Source: Salticus scenicus (lineage: Eukaryota > Arthropoda > Arachnida > Araneae > Salticidae). From it: DNA of 64,000 nt. This document shows positions 1 to 10,498 of this stretch, one piece after another. The stretch covers positions 77,705,841-77,769,840 of the forward strand of contig OZ005662.1 of NCBI GenBank assembly GCA_963930645.1, read 5' to 3'. The notes below the pieces were generated by a model. It worked only from the letters and a program-made list of their open reading frames with translations, made no database searches and had not been told where the DNA came from. The position numbers and the translations under genes were made by a program. Every line of letters starts with the position of its first letter. Positions within the stretch are counted from its first letter, which is position 1.

Positions 1-19
1 CGTGAGTTTTTTAAAAAAA

Positions 20-277
20 GTGACTGATAAGTTATGATAATAGTAGTCTATCAAAAAAAAAAAAAAAAAAAAAAAAAAAAGACTGATAAGTTATGATAAT
101 AGTAGTCTAACAAAAAAAGTGACTGATAAGTTATGATAATAGTATTCTAACAAAAAAAAGTGACTGATAAGTTATGATAATAGCAGTCTAACAAAAAAAA
201 AATGACTGATAAGTTATGATAATAGTAGTCTAATAATAAAAAAAAGTGACTGATATGTTATGATAATAGTATTCTAA

Positions 278-310
<33 letters not shown>
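20..310. repeat. short tandem array, six ~40-60 bp units
   Basis: Six copies of a unit beginning (g)tgactgataagttatga and ending in an A-run start near 20, 81, 119, 160, 203 and 246. Length differences come mostly from the poly-A tract between units. No coding potential is visible. Confidence 0.9.
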
Positions 311-313
<3 letters not shown>

Positions 314-661
314 TATCATATAAGGAAGACACGACATTCCACAATTTATTGGATATAAAAAGTTCATTTTGATGAAATTATTTCCTATTTCAAGTCCATT
401 AAAATGTAATTTGAGAATCAGTTCTTCCTTTTATTGATAAAAATTTTTTCAAACAGAATTAAGTGCGTCTTTGGGTTGGAAATCGTGTTTCAATGAAAAA
501 ATTTTCCTGAATTTGGAAAAAAAAAAAAAATATTAAAAAAAAGTATTTAGACTCTGGAGGAACTTTTTTAGATCCTAAATAATGCAGTCATTATCTGTTT
601 TTTTTAAATTTCAATAACTGTAAGAAGAAAATACTCGTAGTTCATTATTTTATTTAGAAAA
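311..661. other. AT-rich, no gene seen
   Basis: Poly-A tracts and low-complexity AT sequence. I see no open frame or repeat that I can name. Confidence 0.6.
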
Positions 662-832
662 AAATCTGATGTGGGCACCACATGACTTCCTTATACACTT
701 TGAGAAATATACATAATGTTAAAAAATATTGTCACTGGACCCGAAACAGTTGGCTAAAAATATTTTTTAAAAAATGCATGCATACGTAAAAAAAAAAAAA
801 ATAAATAAATAAATAAAATTGTGCCTTGAGGG

Positions 833-1065
833 GACTCATTTTAAAATCCTTGGGGGGGGGGGGGGACTCATGTCAAAGTTGGGCCTTGGGGGGACTCATG
901 TCAAAGTTGGGCCTTGGGGGGCTTTATTTCAAAGTTGCACCTTGGGGGGACTCATGTCAAAGTTATGCCTTGGGGGGGACTCATGTCAAAGTTGTACCTT
1001 GGGGGGGACTCATGTGCCTTGGGGGGGGACTCATGTCAAAGTTGTGCCTTGGGGGGGGACTTCGG
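833..1065 (+). repeat. G-rich minisatellite, left fold-back arm (about 8 units)
   Basis: About eight units of the type ggactcatgtcaaagttgtg followed by cct and a run of 6-13 G. One unit is shortened near 1008. The complementary array is at 2676-3200. The closely spaced G runs could form G-quadruplexes; this is inference. Confidence 0.9.
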
Positions 1066-1465
1066 ATCCGAAACAATTGGATAAAAGTGTTAAAAAATGC
1101 ATTTTCACCGTGTTTCTGAACTATTCCGGAAGTTTCAAATCTCTAACTAGTCGGGAAGTTAGTTAAATAGATTTTCTGTTGAATCATATAAACGCTGCTA
1201 AAGGCAGCAGTGACACGAAGCAATTGGCTAAAAATATTTTAAAAATGCATTGTCACCGTGTTCTGAGCTTTTCTGGAAGTTTTAAATGTCTAGCTAGTCG
1301 GGAAGTTAGTTAAAAATCGATTGCAAGATTTGTACTGGTAACGCTGCCGAAGGCAGCAGGTATCGGAAACAGTTGGCCAAAAATATTAAAAAAACGCATT
1401 GTCAACGTGTTCTGAGCTTTTCTGAAAGTTTCAAATGTCTAGCTAGTCGGGAAGTCAGTTAAATT
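1066..1465 (+). repeat. three ~130-bp direct repeats in the left arm
   Basis: Three units each run from 'gaaacaattgg' or similar through 'gcattgtcaccgtgttctg' to 'tagctagtcgggaagt'. The right arm keeps only about half of one unit (near 2625-2680), so the arms are asymmetric. Confidence 0.85.
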
Positions 1466-1856
1466 GCAAGATTTGTCCAAACCGTTTTTGAGTTATTACC
1501 GTTTTTTGATACATTATGGCCAAAACCAATGTATTTTTGGTCATTATGAACCTAATTTTCCAAAATATCTCCAAAATGGAAAATCATACAAAGTCCAAAA
1601 AGGAATGTGCAGAACTATATGTTATAACAAACCTATGTACCAATTCGCAACTTTCTACGTTCAACCGTTTTTGAGTTATTACCGTTTTTTGATACATTAT
1701 GGCCAAAACCTATGTATTTTTGTCATTATGAACCTAATTTTCCTAAATATCTCCATAACGGAAAATCATAGAAAGTCCAAAAAGGGAGGTGCACAACTAG
1801 ATGTTATAACAAACCTATGTACCAATTCGCAACTTTCTACGTCCAACCGCTTTTGA
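1466..1856 (+). repeat. two ~195-bp direct repeats in the left arm
   Basis: The block starting 'ccgtttttgagttattaccg' occurs at about 1480 and 1665, each followed by 'gatacattatggccaaaacc'. The right arm (2430-2620) holds a shorter complement. Confidence 0.8.
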
Positions 1857-2071
1857 GTTATGCGACATACACACACACACACAGACACACACACATACAG
1901 ACGTCACGAAAAATCGTGTAAAATCCCTTATATCTCTATAACGAGAGCTCGTGTTAAGACGACACTTGCAGGTGTGCAACTAGATATCATGACAGTCACA
2001 CGTATAAATTGTCAACATTCGGCGATCATTCGTTTTCGAGCAATGTGAAATACAAAATCCATTTCGCAAAT

Positions 2072-2203
2072 CGGGATTACTATACTTCCTTATACTTTGT
2101 ATAAGGAAGTAAAAATGCTATCATTTTGCTTTTTAGTACTTAAACTTTTTTTGTCTGACCTTTTTACTTCCTTATACAAAGTATAAGGAAGTATAGTAAT
2201 CCC
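2072..2203. repeat. centre of fold-back with nested short palindrome
   Basis: Each inner arm end contains the small palindrome acttccttatac-ttt-gtataaggaagt (or its complement). A hairpin therefore sits on each side of the ~45-bp loop. The gtataaggaagt motif also appears at the outer ends of the element. Confidence 0.75.
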
Positions 2204-2675
2204 GATTTGCGAAATGGATTTTGTATTTCACATTGCTCGAAAACGAATGATCGCTGAATGTTGCCAATTTATACGTGTGACAGTTATGATGTCTAGTTGC
2301 ACACCTGCAAGTTTCGTCTTAACACGAGCTCTCGTTTTAGAGATATAAGGGACTTTACACGATTTTTCGTGACGTCTGTATGTATGTGTGTCTGTGTGTG
2401 TGTGTGTGGGGGTGTATGTCGCATAACTCAAAAACGGTTGGACGTAGAAAGTTGCAAATTGGTACATAGGTTTGTTATAACATCTAGTTGTGCACCTCCC
2501 TTTTTGGACTTTATATGATTTTCCGTTTTGTAGATATTTAGGAAAATTAGGTTCATAATGGGCAAAATGTATCAAAAAACGGAAATAGCTCAAAAACGGT
2601 TTGGACAAATCTTGCAATTTAACTGACTTCTCGACTAGCTAGACATTTGAAACTTTCAGAAAAGTTCAGAACACG

Positions 2676-3200
2676 TTGACATGAGTCCCCCCCCCAAGGC
2701 ACAACTTTGACATGAGTCTCCCCCCAAGGCACAACTTTGACATGAGTCCCCCCCAAGGCACAACTTTGACATGAGTCCCCCCCAAGGCACAACTTTGACA
2801 TGAGTCCCCTCCCCAAGGCACGACTTTGACATGAGTGCCCCCCAAGGTACAACTTTGACATGAGTCCCCCCAAGGCATAACTTTGACATGAGTCCCCCCA
2901 AGGCATAACTTTGACATGAGTCCCCTCCCCAAGGTACAACATTGACTTGAGTCCCCCCCAACGCACAACTTTGACATGAGTCCCCCCAAGGCCCAACTTT
3001 GACATGAGTCCCCCACCAGGCCCAACTTTGATACGAGTCCCCCACCAGGCCCAACTTTGACATGAGTCCCCCCAAGGCCCAACTTTGACATGAGTCCCCC
3101 CAAGACACAACTTTGACATGAGTCCCCCCCCCAAGGCACAACTTTGACATGAGTCCCCCCCCCCCAAGGCACAACTTTGACATGAGTCACCTCAAGGCAC
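2676..3200 (-). repeat. G-rich minisatellite, right fold-back arm (about 18 units)
   Basis: Eighteen 'ttgacatgagt' units separated by C runs and 'aaggcacaac'. This is the complement of the left-arm array but more than twice as many units. Arm length clearly changes by unit gain and loss. Confidence 0.9.
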
Positions 3201-3506
3201 AATTTTATTTTTTATTTTTTTTTACGTATGTATGCATTTTTTTTTAAATATTTTTAGCCAAATGTTTCGGGTCCAGTGACAATGTTTTTTAACATTATGT
3301 ATATTTCTAAAAGTGTATAAGGAAGTCATGTGGTGCCCACATCAGATTTCCCCCCCCTAAACATAGGCAAAGGAAAAGAAAAGGTTTATATTAAATACGT
3401 ATGAAATCTGTAAAAAGTGAAATCTCTTTAAGAATTCTAGTGTTTAATGAGATTAGTCAATGATAAACTGAGTTTTCCCTTGACTGTTTCATTTTGTTTC
3501 TTAAAA

Positions 3507-3916
3507 GGAAACATTCGAAAGATGTCGTCTTCAAAAAATATTGAAAAAAATATATGTGATTCTACTCTTCATAAAACACAAGAAAGTGAAAAAAATTATT
3601 GGCTGAAATGAATTACAGCGACCACAAAAAATTATCAAAATTAAACATATTTGGCGATTTCACATTGTTAGGCGATTGATTTTGAGTACTTGACGGAGAA
3701 ACAAAACACGGTTCTGTTCGTACAGGCAATCTCGGTGCTAGCGAACAGCGCTAAATCGCCTAACAGCGCTAAATCGCCAAATATGCTTAATTTTGTTAAT
3801 TTTTTGTCGATAATTTTTCAGCCGATAATTTTTTCACTTCCTGGTGTTTTATGAAGAGTAGAATCACATATATGTTTTTCAATATTTTTTGAAGACGACA
3901 CTTTTTGAATGTTTCC
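3507..3916. mobile_element. 410-bp fold-back MITE
   Basis: The left end ggaaacattcgaaagatg at 3507 is mirrored by the right end at 3916. The arms of about 165 bp include 'gattctactcttcataaaac' and 'aaacatatttggcgattt' with their complements. A ~65-bp loop lies at about 3680-3745. No coding capacity is present, and no certain target duplication was found. Confidence 0.85.
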
Positions 3917-4360
3917 TTGTGAGATTAATCTGTTGCCCAAATTCTAACATTTTATGAATGCATTCGTTATTTGATGTGCATACTTATCTAAAAAAAATAT
4001 TTTAAGAAAAATTAAAAATAGCAATACACCAACCTGTAAAAGGGACGTTGAATTTAATGAATTCTATGCATTCCACTTGAATAGCGTAAAATGGGAAAAT
4101 AGGGCGAATTCCTTGTAAATAAAATTCCAGATAGTAATTATCAAGATATAGCTTCAAAATTAATTCGTTTTTAAAACTACTTATATATATACATTTAATT
4201 AACTTACTATAAGGTCTACATTCTGGAATGTTAAGAATGTCTTTAAAGAAAAACACAAAATTAATTACATGAATTATTTGAGACCCGGGCAGTAGAATAA
4301 TATATTATGCATTTCGGTTTTCTAATGCTAAGGAAAATGTATATAGTGAGTTCTTTAAAA
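3917..4360. other. AT-rich, no gene seen
   Basis: Unremarkable AT-rich sequence. An 84-codon minus-strand frame at 4002-4256 has AT-driven composition and no recognisable domain. Confidence 0.55.
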
Positions 4361-4920
4361 CAGTGTCGCCAGATTTTTCTGCATTTTTATTTAACAGTCA
4401 CCAATAATTTTGAGTAGTGGAATTTTATATACATAAAAGACGGTTAGTCTTCGAAGAGATTAGGCAACTGTTACGTTTAACACGTTGAGCGCCATGTCAG
4501 CCACTCTAGATTCTAGACATTTTGTCACATATCTCTAAGTACTGAAAGAATCATCTTGAAACTTTAGTAGTGTGCAGAACATGTTATACTTTAAACATTT
4601 CAGTGAAAGTTTTACTCCGAAAGTAAAAGCAGTACCAATAAAAAATGAAAACGTTGCGTGCTCTGTCAGCCATCGGTGGCTGACAGTGTCAAATATGATA
4701 TAAAGCCGCGTCAACCATCGGTGGAGGATATAAAATAGGATATAAAACTAAAAATATTACATTTAATGATTGAAAATTTATTAAAAATTTGCTTAATTTT
4801 TATTTATTACAGGAGGAATCATTATGGAATTTTAATAGATTTTAAGAATTTGCGGTGCGCTCAACGTGATAAAATTTAGTGGTGGATAATGAATAAAAAG
4901 TGGGAAAATCTAGCAACACT
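4361..4920. mobile_element. hAT-type MITE interrupted by a second element
   Basis: The ends cagtgtcgccaga (4361) and tctagcaacactg (ending about 4921) match the ends of the 170-bp MITE at 12669-12838. Removing 4481-4868 plus one TTAA copy leaves a sequence that aligns throughout with the reverse complement of that intact copy ('caccaataattttgag', 'cttcgaag', 'ggcaactgttac', 'aaaatttag'). Flanking octamers ctttaaaa and ccttggaa are only partly alike, so this is an old insertion. Confidence 0.85.
4481..4868. mobile_element. piggyBac-type MITE (TTAA target) inside the hAT MITE
   Basis: The ends cacgttgagcgcc and g(t)gcgctcaacgtg form terminal inverted repeats. The left flank is TTAA (4477-4480). 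The right flank is ATAA (4869-4872), where the uninterrupted paralogue has TTAA, so one base has changed. TTAA duplication is the hallmark of piggyBac-superfamily insertion; the family assignment rests on that and not on a transposase. An internal inverted motif tcagccatcggtggctga is near 4668. Confidence 0.75.
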
Positions 4921-5470
4921 GCCTTGGAAATCTACTTATTGGCTATTTTACAGTTGAATAATTATTAATTATATATACAGTCGCAATATATAAGTTAATT
5001 GTAAGTGTTATAATCTATTGACTGATTCATTTAATATTAAGCTTACATAAGTAATACTTGATAGATTTATAACTGAAGACAAAAGTTGTAAAATAAACAT
5101 AGCCCATAGTCTAACATTTACAATGTAGTAGCGCCACTTTATGATTGAAAATTAAATTGATACTCTTTTAGGGGGGTGGACTACCTTAGGAACACTGGCC
5201 ACCTTTGGTTCACGTACCTAAATTAAATTTTAGGTATGGTACATATTTCATAATAATTTTGCATAAGATTTACTGAAAAATCGTCGTATAAGTAATTCAT
5301 GAAGTCAAGGAAAAAGGAAAATCAATCTAAAGTAAAACTCGCACTGTTATTACCCAACATTCCTCAGGACTCTTATTAGAGTTTAAGGTGTAAAATATTA
5401 TATACGGTATTGCATTTTAATATTTTAAGTGTACTGTATACAACAATTAAACTAGTATGTTGTGGCCAAC
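4921..5470. other. no gene seen
   Basis: AT-rich sequence with one G/C-richer patch (about 5170-5215). No supported feature. Confidence 0.5.
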
Positions 5471-6200
5471 ACAAGACTTTCTTCTATATTTTCCTATACA
5501 AATTCATTCAGTAACAATATTTAAAAAAAGAAAAAAGAAAATAAAAAAATACGATTTTTTTTCTAATATATATATATATTTTTTTTTTTTTGTTAAAAGT
5601 AAAAAAAAAAAAAAAAAAAAAATCGATACCTTCGTTTTAAATTATCATAGATTTATAGTACAACCATTCCTTTTAAAGGTATTGACGACCTTTCGAAAGG
5701 TACCCATCATGAAAATTTACTCTCCCCCCGGGGGTACTTCCCCCCAGGGGGGGGGAACCGATGTCCCAACATGCACAATTTTTTTTTCCTAGTTAACTGC
5801 TACTATTATCAATAATTCATATTAATTTTACAATCACAAGTTTAAAATAACTCTAATTATGCACATTTACACGAAATTTTGTCCTGTACTGCCATATTCA
5901 AAGTTTACAAAAGATTCAATCACAGCGCCACCTGTTGAGCTATTGATCCCCAATTCTAATCAGCACCAGTTTATGTCAGGATGCAACTAAATACCAAGTT
6001 TGGCTAAATTTAATTCATTGGTTCGTGAGACACAGCATCCAAAAAAAAGTGATACATGCAGACACACAAACAGACAGACATTTTCTAAAAACTATCAATT
6101 CGTGTTCAGGACATCCCAAAGCGTTTAAATCCATTAAAAACGGAGGTCAAAAATTTTCACGAATCCAGTACTTTCTCTATATTACATATAGAAGAAAGTA
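5471..6200. mobile_element. dispersed element with 'actttcttctata' ends
   Basis: The left end gactttcttctatatt (5471) is mirrored by atatagaagaaagt at about 6187-6200. The right ~200 bp (acagacagacattttctaaa to gaagaaagt) match the fragments at about 40350-40552 and 41798-42000. The interior holds poly-T and a G/C patch (5725-5760). No coding frame is present. The class is unknown. Confidence 0.5.
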
Positions 6201-7417
6201 AAAAAGTTTTAAAATCTATTTTATTTGACATATATTTCTGTTTAAGGATGGGGAGGGGGACTACAGCTAAATAAAAGCGCTGTCTTAAACAGAATTGAGT
6301 TTTATACTCCAATCCTTTTTTTGACTCTGGTTTATCTTTTTTACATAACTTATAAATGGGATTCTGTATAAATTATACCTTATGTAATGTTAAATGTGCT
6401 GTTCTGCACTAAATAGTGAGTATACGTTTTTTTCTGCCTGATAAAAAGATAAAAAGAAAATTTATTATGATTAGAATTAGTTCCTAGATATATTTAAAAT
6501 CGATATTCTCAAATTCTTTTCCTTTGGTTTTTTGTTTTTATATTTTGTGGGCAATGTCAAGGAATATTCTTTATAATTATATCATGTTCTTTAAAATTGA
6601 AAAAAAAAATAATACTTATATATATATATATATATATATATATGTAGAATTCTTTAAAAGTATTTTACTTTCTATTTACTGCACGAAAAGAAAAAAAAAT
6701 GTTGTCTGGATTGAATTAAAATTTTTTAATTATTTTCGATAGTTTGGTTATTATAAAATTTTTTAATGTAACCTCTAGATATATAGAAAGGATCATAAAA
6801 ATTTCGATTGCTGTCAATAAATAAGAGAAAATTTTGTTGTTATCTCTAAAGGATAATAAGTTATTTTTATAGATATTTCAACAACAAGTATTTGGAGGGA
6901 AAAAAATTATTATCAACGAAGTTACCCTATAACAAATTTGATTTTTGAATTTAAAAAAAAAAAAAAAAGAAGAAAAAGAAGAAAAAGTAAATGAAAATAT
7001 AATGTGAAGAAAAATTCCCTCATTTTTAATTTTATATATTTTACATAAGTTTTATGTAACTTTTTCTTTCATATTAGAAATGTAGGAATTTCTTATTTGT
7101 AGTGCAATTATTTATAATAGTTTATACTTCTTTTTAATTTACAATAATTTAGTAATTGTAGTTTACTCATCCTTAAAAAATTATCATATATCGAAAGAGC
7201 ATAAGTAAATATGTTTTTTGACGCATAAAACAACGGCCCTCGTCAGTTCGTTTTTGAATTACAATTTCTGAAATTTCGCTAATAATCGTTGCAACCACGC
7301 CTTACTGAAATAATGAATGAAATGCAAAAAAAAAGCAAAATCGAAATAGCAAATATAAACATGTTCTTCCATGCAAAAATCAGTTGCCCATTTCATCTCT
7401 GATATATATTCATTTGA
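6201..7417. other. AT-rich, (TA)n at 6619-6642, no gene seen
   Basis: Low-complexity AT sequence. Short frames here are AT artefacts. Confidence 0.55.
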
Positions 7418-7425
7418 GATATAAT

Positions 7426-7710
7426 CAGGGCCTGATTAAGGGGGAAGCTCGCTCATACCGGAATATTTTTACAATTATTTTTTACTTCATGTCATAGAAA
7501 TTCCACGCTTTGACAAGGAAATATTTTTTATAAAAAATGAACGGTGTAAAACAATCCAATTTACTCGCCGTTATTAGACACCAGAATTCTTTTAAAATAA
7601 TTTTCAATGAAAATTTTCTGTTTATTATAGGAGGAAAGTATTTGTTAAAAAATAACGGTGTACGTATAAATAATGTGTCAAGAGCGAGCTTCCCCCTTAA
7701 TCAGGCCCTG
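7426..7710. mobile_element. hAT-type MITE, 285 bp, perfect TIRs and 8-bp TSD
   Basis: The terminal inverted repeats are 29 bp and identical: it begins cagggcctgattaaggggga and the right end (7682-7710) is its exact complement. An exact 8-bp direct repeat, gatataat, flanks it at 7418-7425 and 7711-7718. CAGGG ends with an 8-bp duplication define hAT-superfamily insertions. There is no transposase, so it is non-autonomous. The undamaged ends suggest a young copy. The 67-aa frame across the right end is an artefact. Confidence 0.95.
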
Positions 7711-7718
7711 GATATAAT

Positions 7719-8440
7719 GTATAAAAATTCGCTAAAATAGAATCTAAAAATTGATATAAGTCCTGGTTCTGGGAGGTTTTAACGGAACTCCTCCCGATTC
7801 TTTCTCGTCACTATTTTTTTACCCAAACTTAAATATAGATTTTTCGAGAACGGACTTACGAGGGCTAACAGTCTGCGTCAAAAATCACGTTAGATTATGT
7901 TCTCTCAAATGAATATAATTTAAATAATTTCTATTTTTGTACTATTGGGATGATTTCCTATTTAAAAACCCCCTCCCTCCGAGTACTTCCCCTTATGCCT
8001 AGGATCCTGATGCAGTCAATTGGCCTTAATCCACACAACCCAGCACAGGCGTTACCCCATTGCCCTACGTCCAAATTTCTTAAAAATTCTATCTTTATTT
8101 ATTTATTATTTATGTGTGTTGTGTGTACACATATGAAAGCTTTTATGTGAGACAAATATATTTATTTATTTATTTTTTTTTTATAGAAGAGAGATAGCTG
8201 TTTCGTGAAATGTTTATTGTGAAGAAGTACACTAATTTAATGTAAGGAGATATCAGTTGACAGATGGCGCTGCTATCCTGCAATTTTTCCTTTTAAGTGG
8301 AAAGATATACTAAATTTTCAATTGTATATGAGAGCCCCAAACTTTATATGTAAGATGTTTAATGAGAAAAAATATATGTTAAATCGATTTTTATGCATTT
8401 GGTTCAATCTATACTGAAATATCAATCTACTTAACACTAA
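7719..8440. other. no gene seen
   Basis: AT-rich sequence with G/C-richer stretches near 7765-7810 and 7965-8060. The block at 7850-7890 weakly resembles the complement of 7209-7256. That may be an old inverted repeat around the hAT MITE, but it is too diverged to call. Confidence 0.45.
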
Positions 8441-8446
8441 TGCAGA

Positions 8447-8610
8447 GCTGTCAACGGAAGATTGTTAGTAGTACCACCCTTCTTTCCACACCACTTTATT
8501 TTTAGAATAATTCTCTTCAAATGTATTTATGATGAATGAAGAAGGAAAGTACTTTAAAAAATGACTGATGTGGAAAAAGAGCGGTGCTAACAATTCTCCG
8601 GATCAGTGTG
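8447..8610. mobile_element. diverged short TIR element, first of a pair
   Basis: It has the same internal plan as its neighbour at 8612: 'cacaccactttatttttaga' then 'ttctcttcaaatg' and a 'gtggaaaaagagcggt' block. The ends are less well preserved. Confidence 0.5.
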
Positions 8611-8611
8611 C

Positions 8612-8825
8612 CATACTTGCCAACCATCTCATTAATAACCGTACAATTGTTAACGCCCCCTTAAAAAACACCCCTTTTCTCACACCACTATATTTTTAGA
8701 GTTATTCTCTCCAAATGTTGTTACGATTAAATAAGACTAAAATTACTCTTAAAAATTATTGGTGTGTAAAAAAAGGCGGGTTCTAAAAATTGTACGGCTC
8801 ATAATGAGATGGTTGGCAAGTATGA
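8612..8825. mobile_element. ~214-bp TIR MITE
   Basis: The left end catacttgccaaccatctca is mirrored at the right end (about 8805-8824). A second inner block pairs ccgtacaattgttaacgccc with its complement. It has no coding capacity. Confidence 0.75.
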
Positions 8826-8829
8826 GATA

Positions 8830-9161
8830 GTAACTCTGTTAATGGTATTTTAAAGTGTTAATGAGTGCTAATAAAATAATTGTTTTTAGTTCACACCAAT
8901 TTCAATAATTAGTAATCTTTTTTTATATAAACATTTTCATACAATGTTTGTACTTGAGCAAAAAACATGGAAACTCCTTTAAAAAAGCGGATGATCGCTC
9001 TTGAAGCAGATTTCCGCGGAAAGCAAAAGCAATGTACTGCAACTGTTGCCTAATTTGCATAGTTTATGTTTAAGTTATTGCGTATAAAAACAGGACCCAT
9101 ACACAAGATACACAAAATTTTTGGTTTTAAAAAGAGGTTTGAGAAATGAAAAATAATTAAA
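8830..9161. other. no gene seen
   Basis: Nothing I can identify. Confidence 0.45.
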
Positions 9162-9823
9162 ACTAGCCAACACTTGCGAAATATTCGCATTTTATTTCTT
9201 TTCTTATTTACCTTTAAAATTTGAAACTCCTAAATGTTATACAAACTTCACCACCCAATTAAAATTTTAATTTAGCAGACGTCAAATTATTAATAAAATC
9301 AAATTAATATTGTACAATAGTGTAACCAGAATCATTCAAAGAAAGGTTTCCAACTAAAATTCATGGTTCACGACCCAATTAGGACTCCCACGACTCTTTT
9401 TTAAATTTTTGTCGTCATGTCGGCGATGACTTTTTATTAATTTTGTTATTTTTCTTTTTAAATAAATAAAATAAAGTAAAATAAAATAATTTCTATTTTG
9501 ATTATATTTTTTATGATTGTGTTTTTTAGTCAATTTATGACACAAAAGTTCATATTCTGTATATATGTTTAAAATATTGCTAGGTTTAAAATGACGTTTG
9601 CAAAGATTCTGAAGAAACAACTGTTAAAAATACATTTTTTTTCGTAAAATAATCTTATCCGACAAATGTCGTCATTTTTTCTTATCAGTCCGTTGAGCTA
9701 AGTCCGCGTGCTTAAATATTGTTCATGTATAAATATTATTTTTTTTTTATCCTCGTGTATAGTATCGTTTCGACAAAAGATAATTGAAACTGGTTCACGT
9801 TAGTGAAATATTATATAGATTAT
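9162..9823 (+). mobile_element. dispersed repeat, copy 1 (LINE-tail-like)
   Basis: Aligns along its whole length with 10836-11526, from actagccaacacttgcg to ggttcacgttagtgaaatat-tatagattat. There are no inverted ends. The start 'actagc..aac' and an AT-rich tail recall 3' tails of RTE-type LINEs in arthropods, but no reverse transcriptase is present, so this class is a guess. An 88-aa minus-strand frame in it is not conserved in copy 2. Confidence 0.75.
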
Positions 9824-10498
9824 CTTGGTAGTCAGAAAATTAATAATACAAATATGTATTGAACAAGGAAATGAAAAAAAAATAAAAATACTACTACTAC
9901 TGATAATAAAAATAAAACTTTCGTTATGTAAGCCATTTTGATATCCAAAATATTAAAGAAATAAAATATTCTTTTAAAATATTATTCTACTTTATATTCT
10001 GAGAAAGGAAATTTTGATAATTTTATCTATTATCTAACCTATATCTTGTTCACATCTCAAAAAGGAGAGCGTTAAGTTTTTGAATCTACAGATATATTAC
10101 TCAAACATGTAGCCTGATAAAATATATCTGTCACGCTTTGCACCTCGCTATCTAAACACGACCTTATTTAAACACCCGCATCAGCTGATAATTCAGTTCT
10201 GAAGTTACCTCTATATTGATAAATTCCGGGAAATGGAAGACATAAAATAGACTGGTTAAGCAATTACTTGATATGAACGTCCCCATTTAAAGATTTAATT
10301 AAGGTGAAATTTAGATATCTGAATAGAAATATAAATTTTTCGAAGCTTAATTAAATTTCTGTATTGTAGGAATGACGCATAACTTTGAATAAATCATGCA
10401 CACAGTATTTCTTAGGCAATATATTTTTTTGAAGAAATACACAGGGTTGCCATAATTAAACTGACAATGCTCATGGCGTTCTATAACGCTACCTAATT
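9824..10498. other. no gene seen
   Basis: AT-rich. No supported repeat or gene. Confidence 0.5.

Larger units (their letters stand above)
662..3349. mobile_element. 2.7-kb fold-back element with tandem-repeat arms
   Basis: The first ~180 bp (from aaatctgatgtgggcacc at 662) recur as reverse complement at the other end, finishing at 3349. The inner edges also pair: the sequence at 2072-2115 is the complement of 2160-2203, leaving a loop of about 45 bp. Each arm has G-rich 26-30 bp repeats, a 'gtgttctgagcttttctg' block, 'ccgtttttgagtt' blocks and a (CA/TG)n tract in mirror order. Copy number differs between arms. The layout resembles Drosophila-type fold-back elements. No transposase and no clear target duplication are seen. 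Frames of 97-182 aa inside are translations of the repeats, not genes. Confidence 0.85.

Noticed and set aside
819..1166. Glycine-rich frames of 97-115 aa, and 175-182 aa frames at 2619-3202
   Set aside because: They are translations of a G-rich minisatellite in several overlapping frames, with no start context or domain.
1860..2048. CRISPR-like or satellite interpretation of the (CA)n-flanked repeats
   Set aside because: The repeats are arms of a fold-back in a eukaryotic genome. There are no spaced unique sequences.
7209..7890. Inverted repeat around the 7426 hAT MITE
   Set aside because: Only one ~45-bp block matches, and nearby blocks are not in mirror order. Too weak to call.
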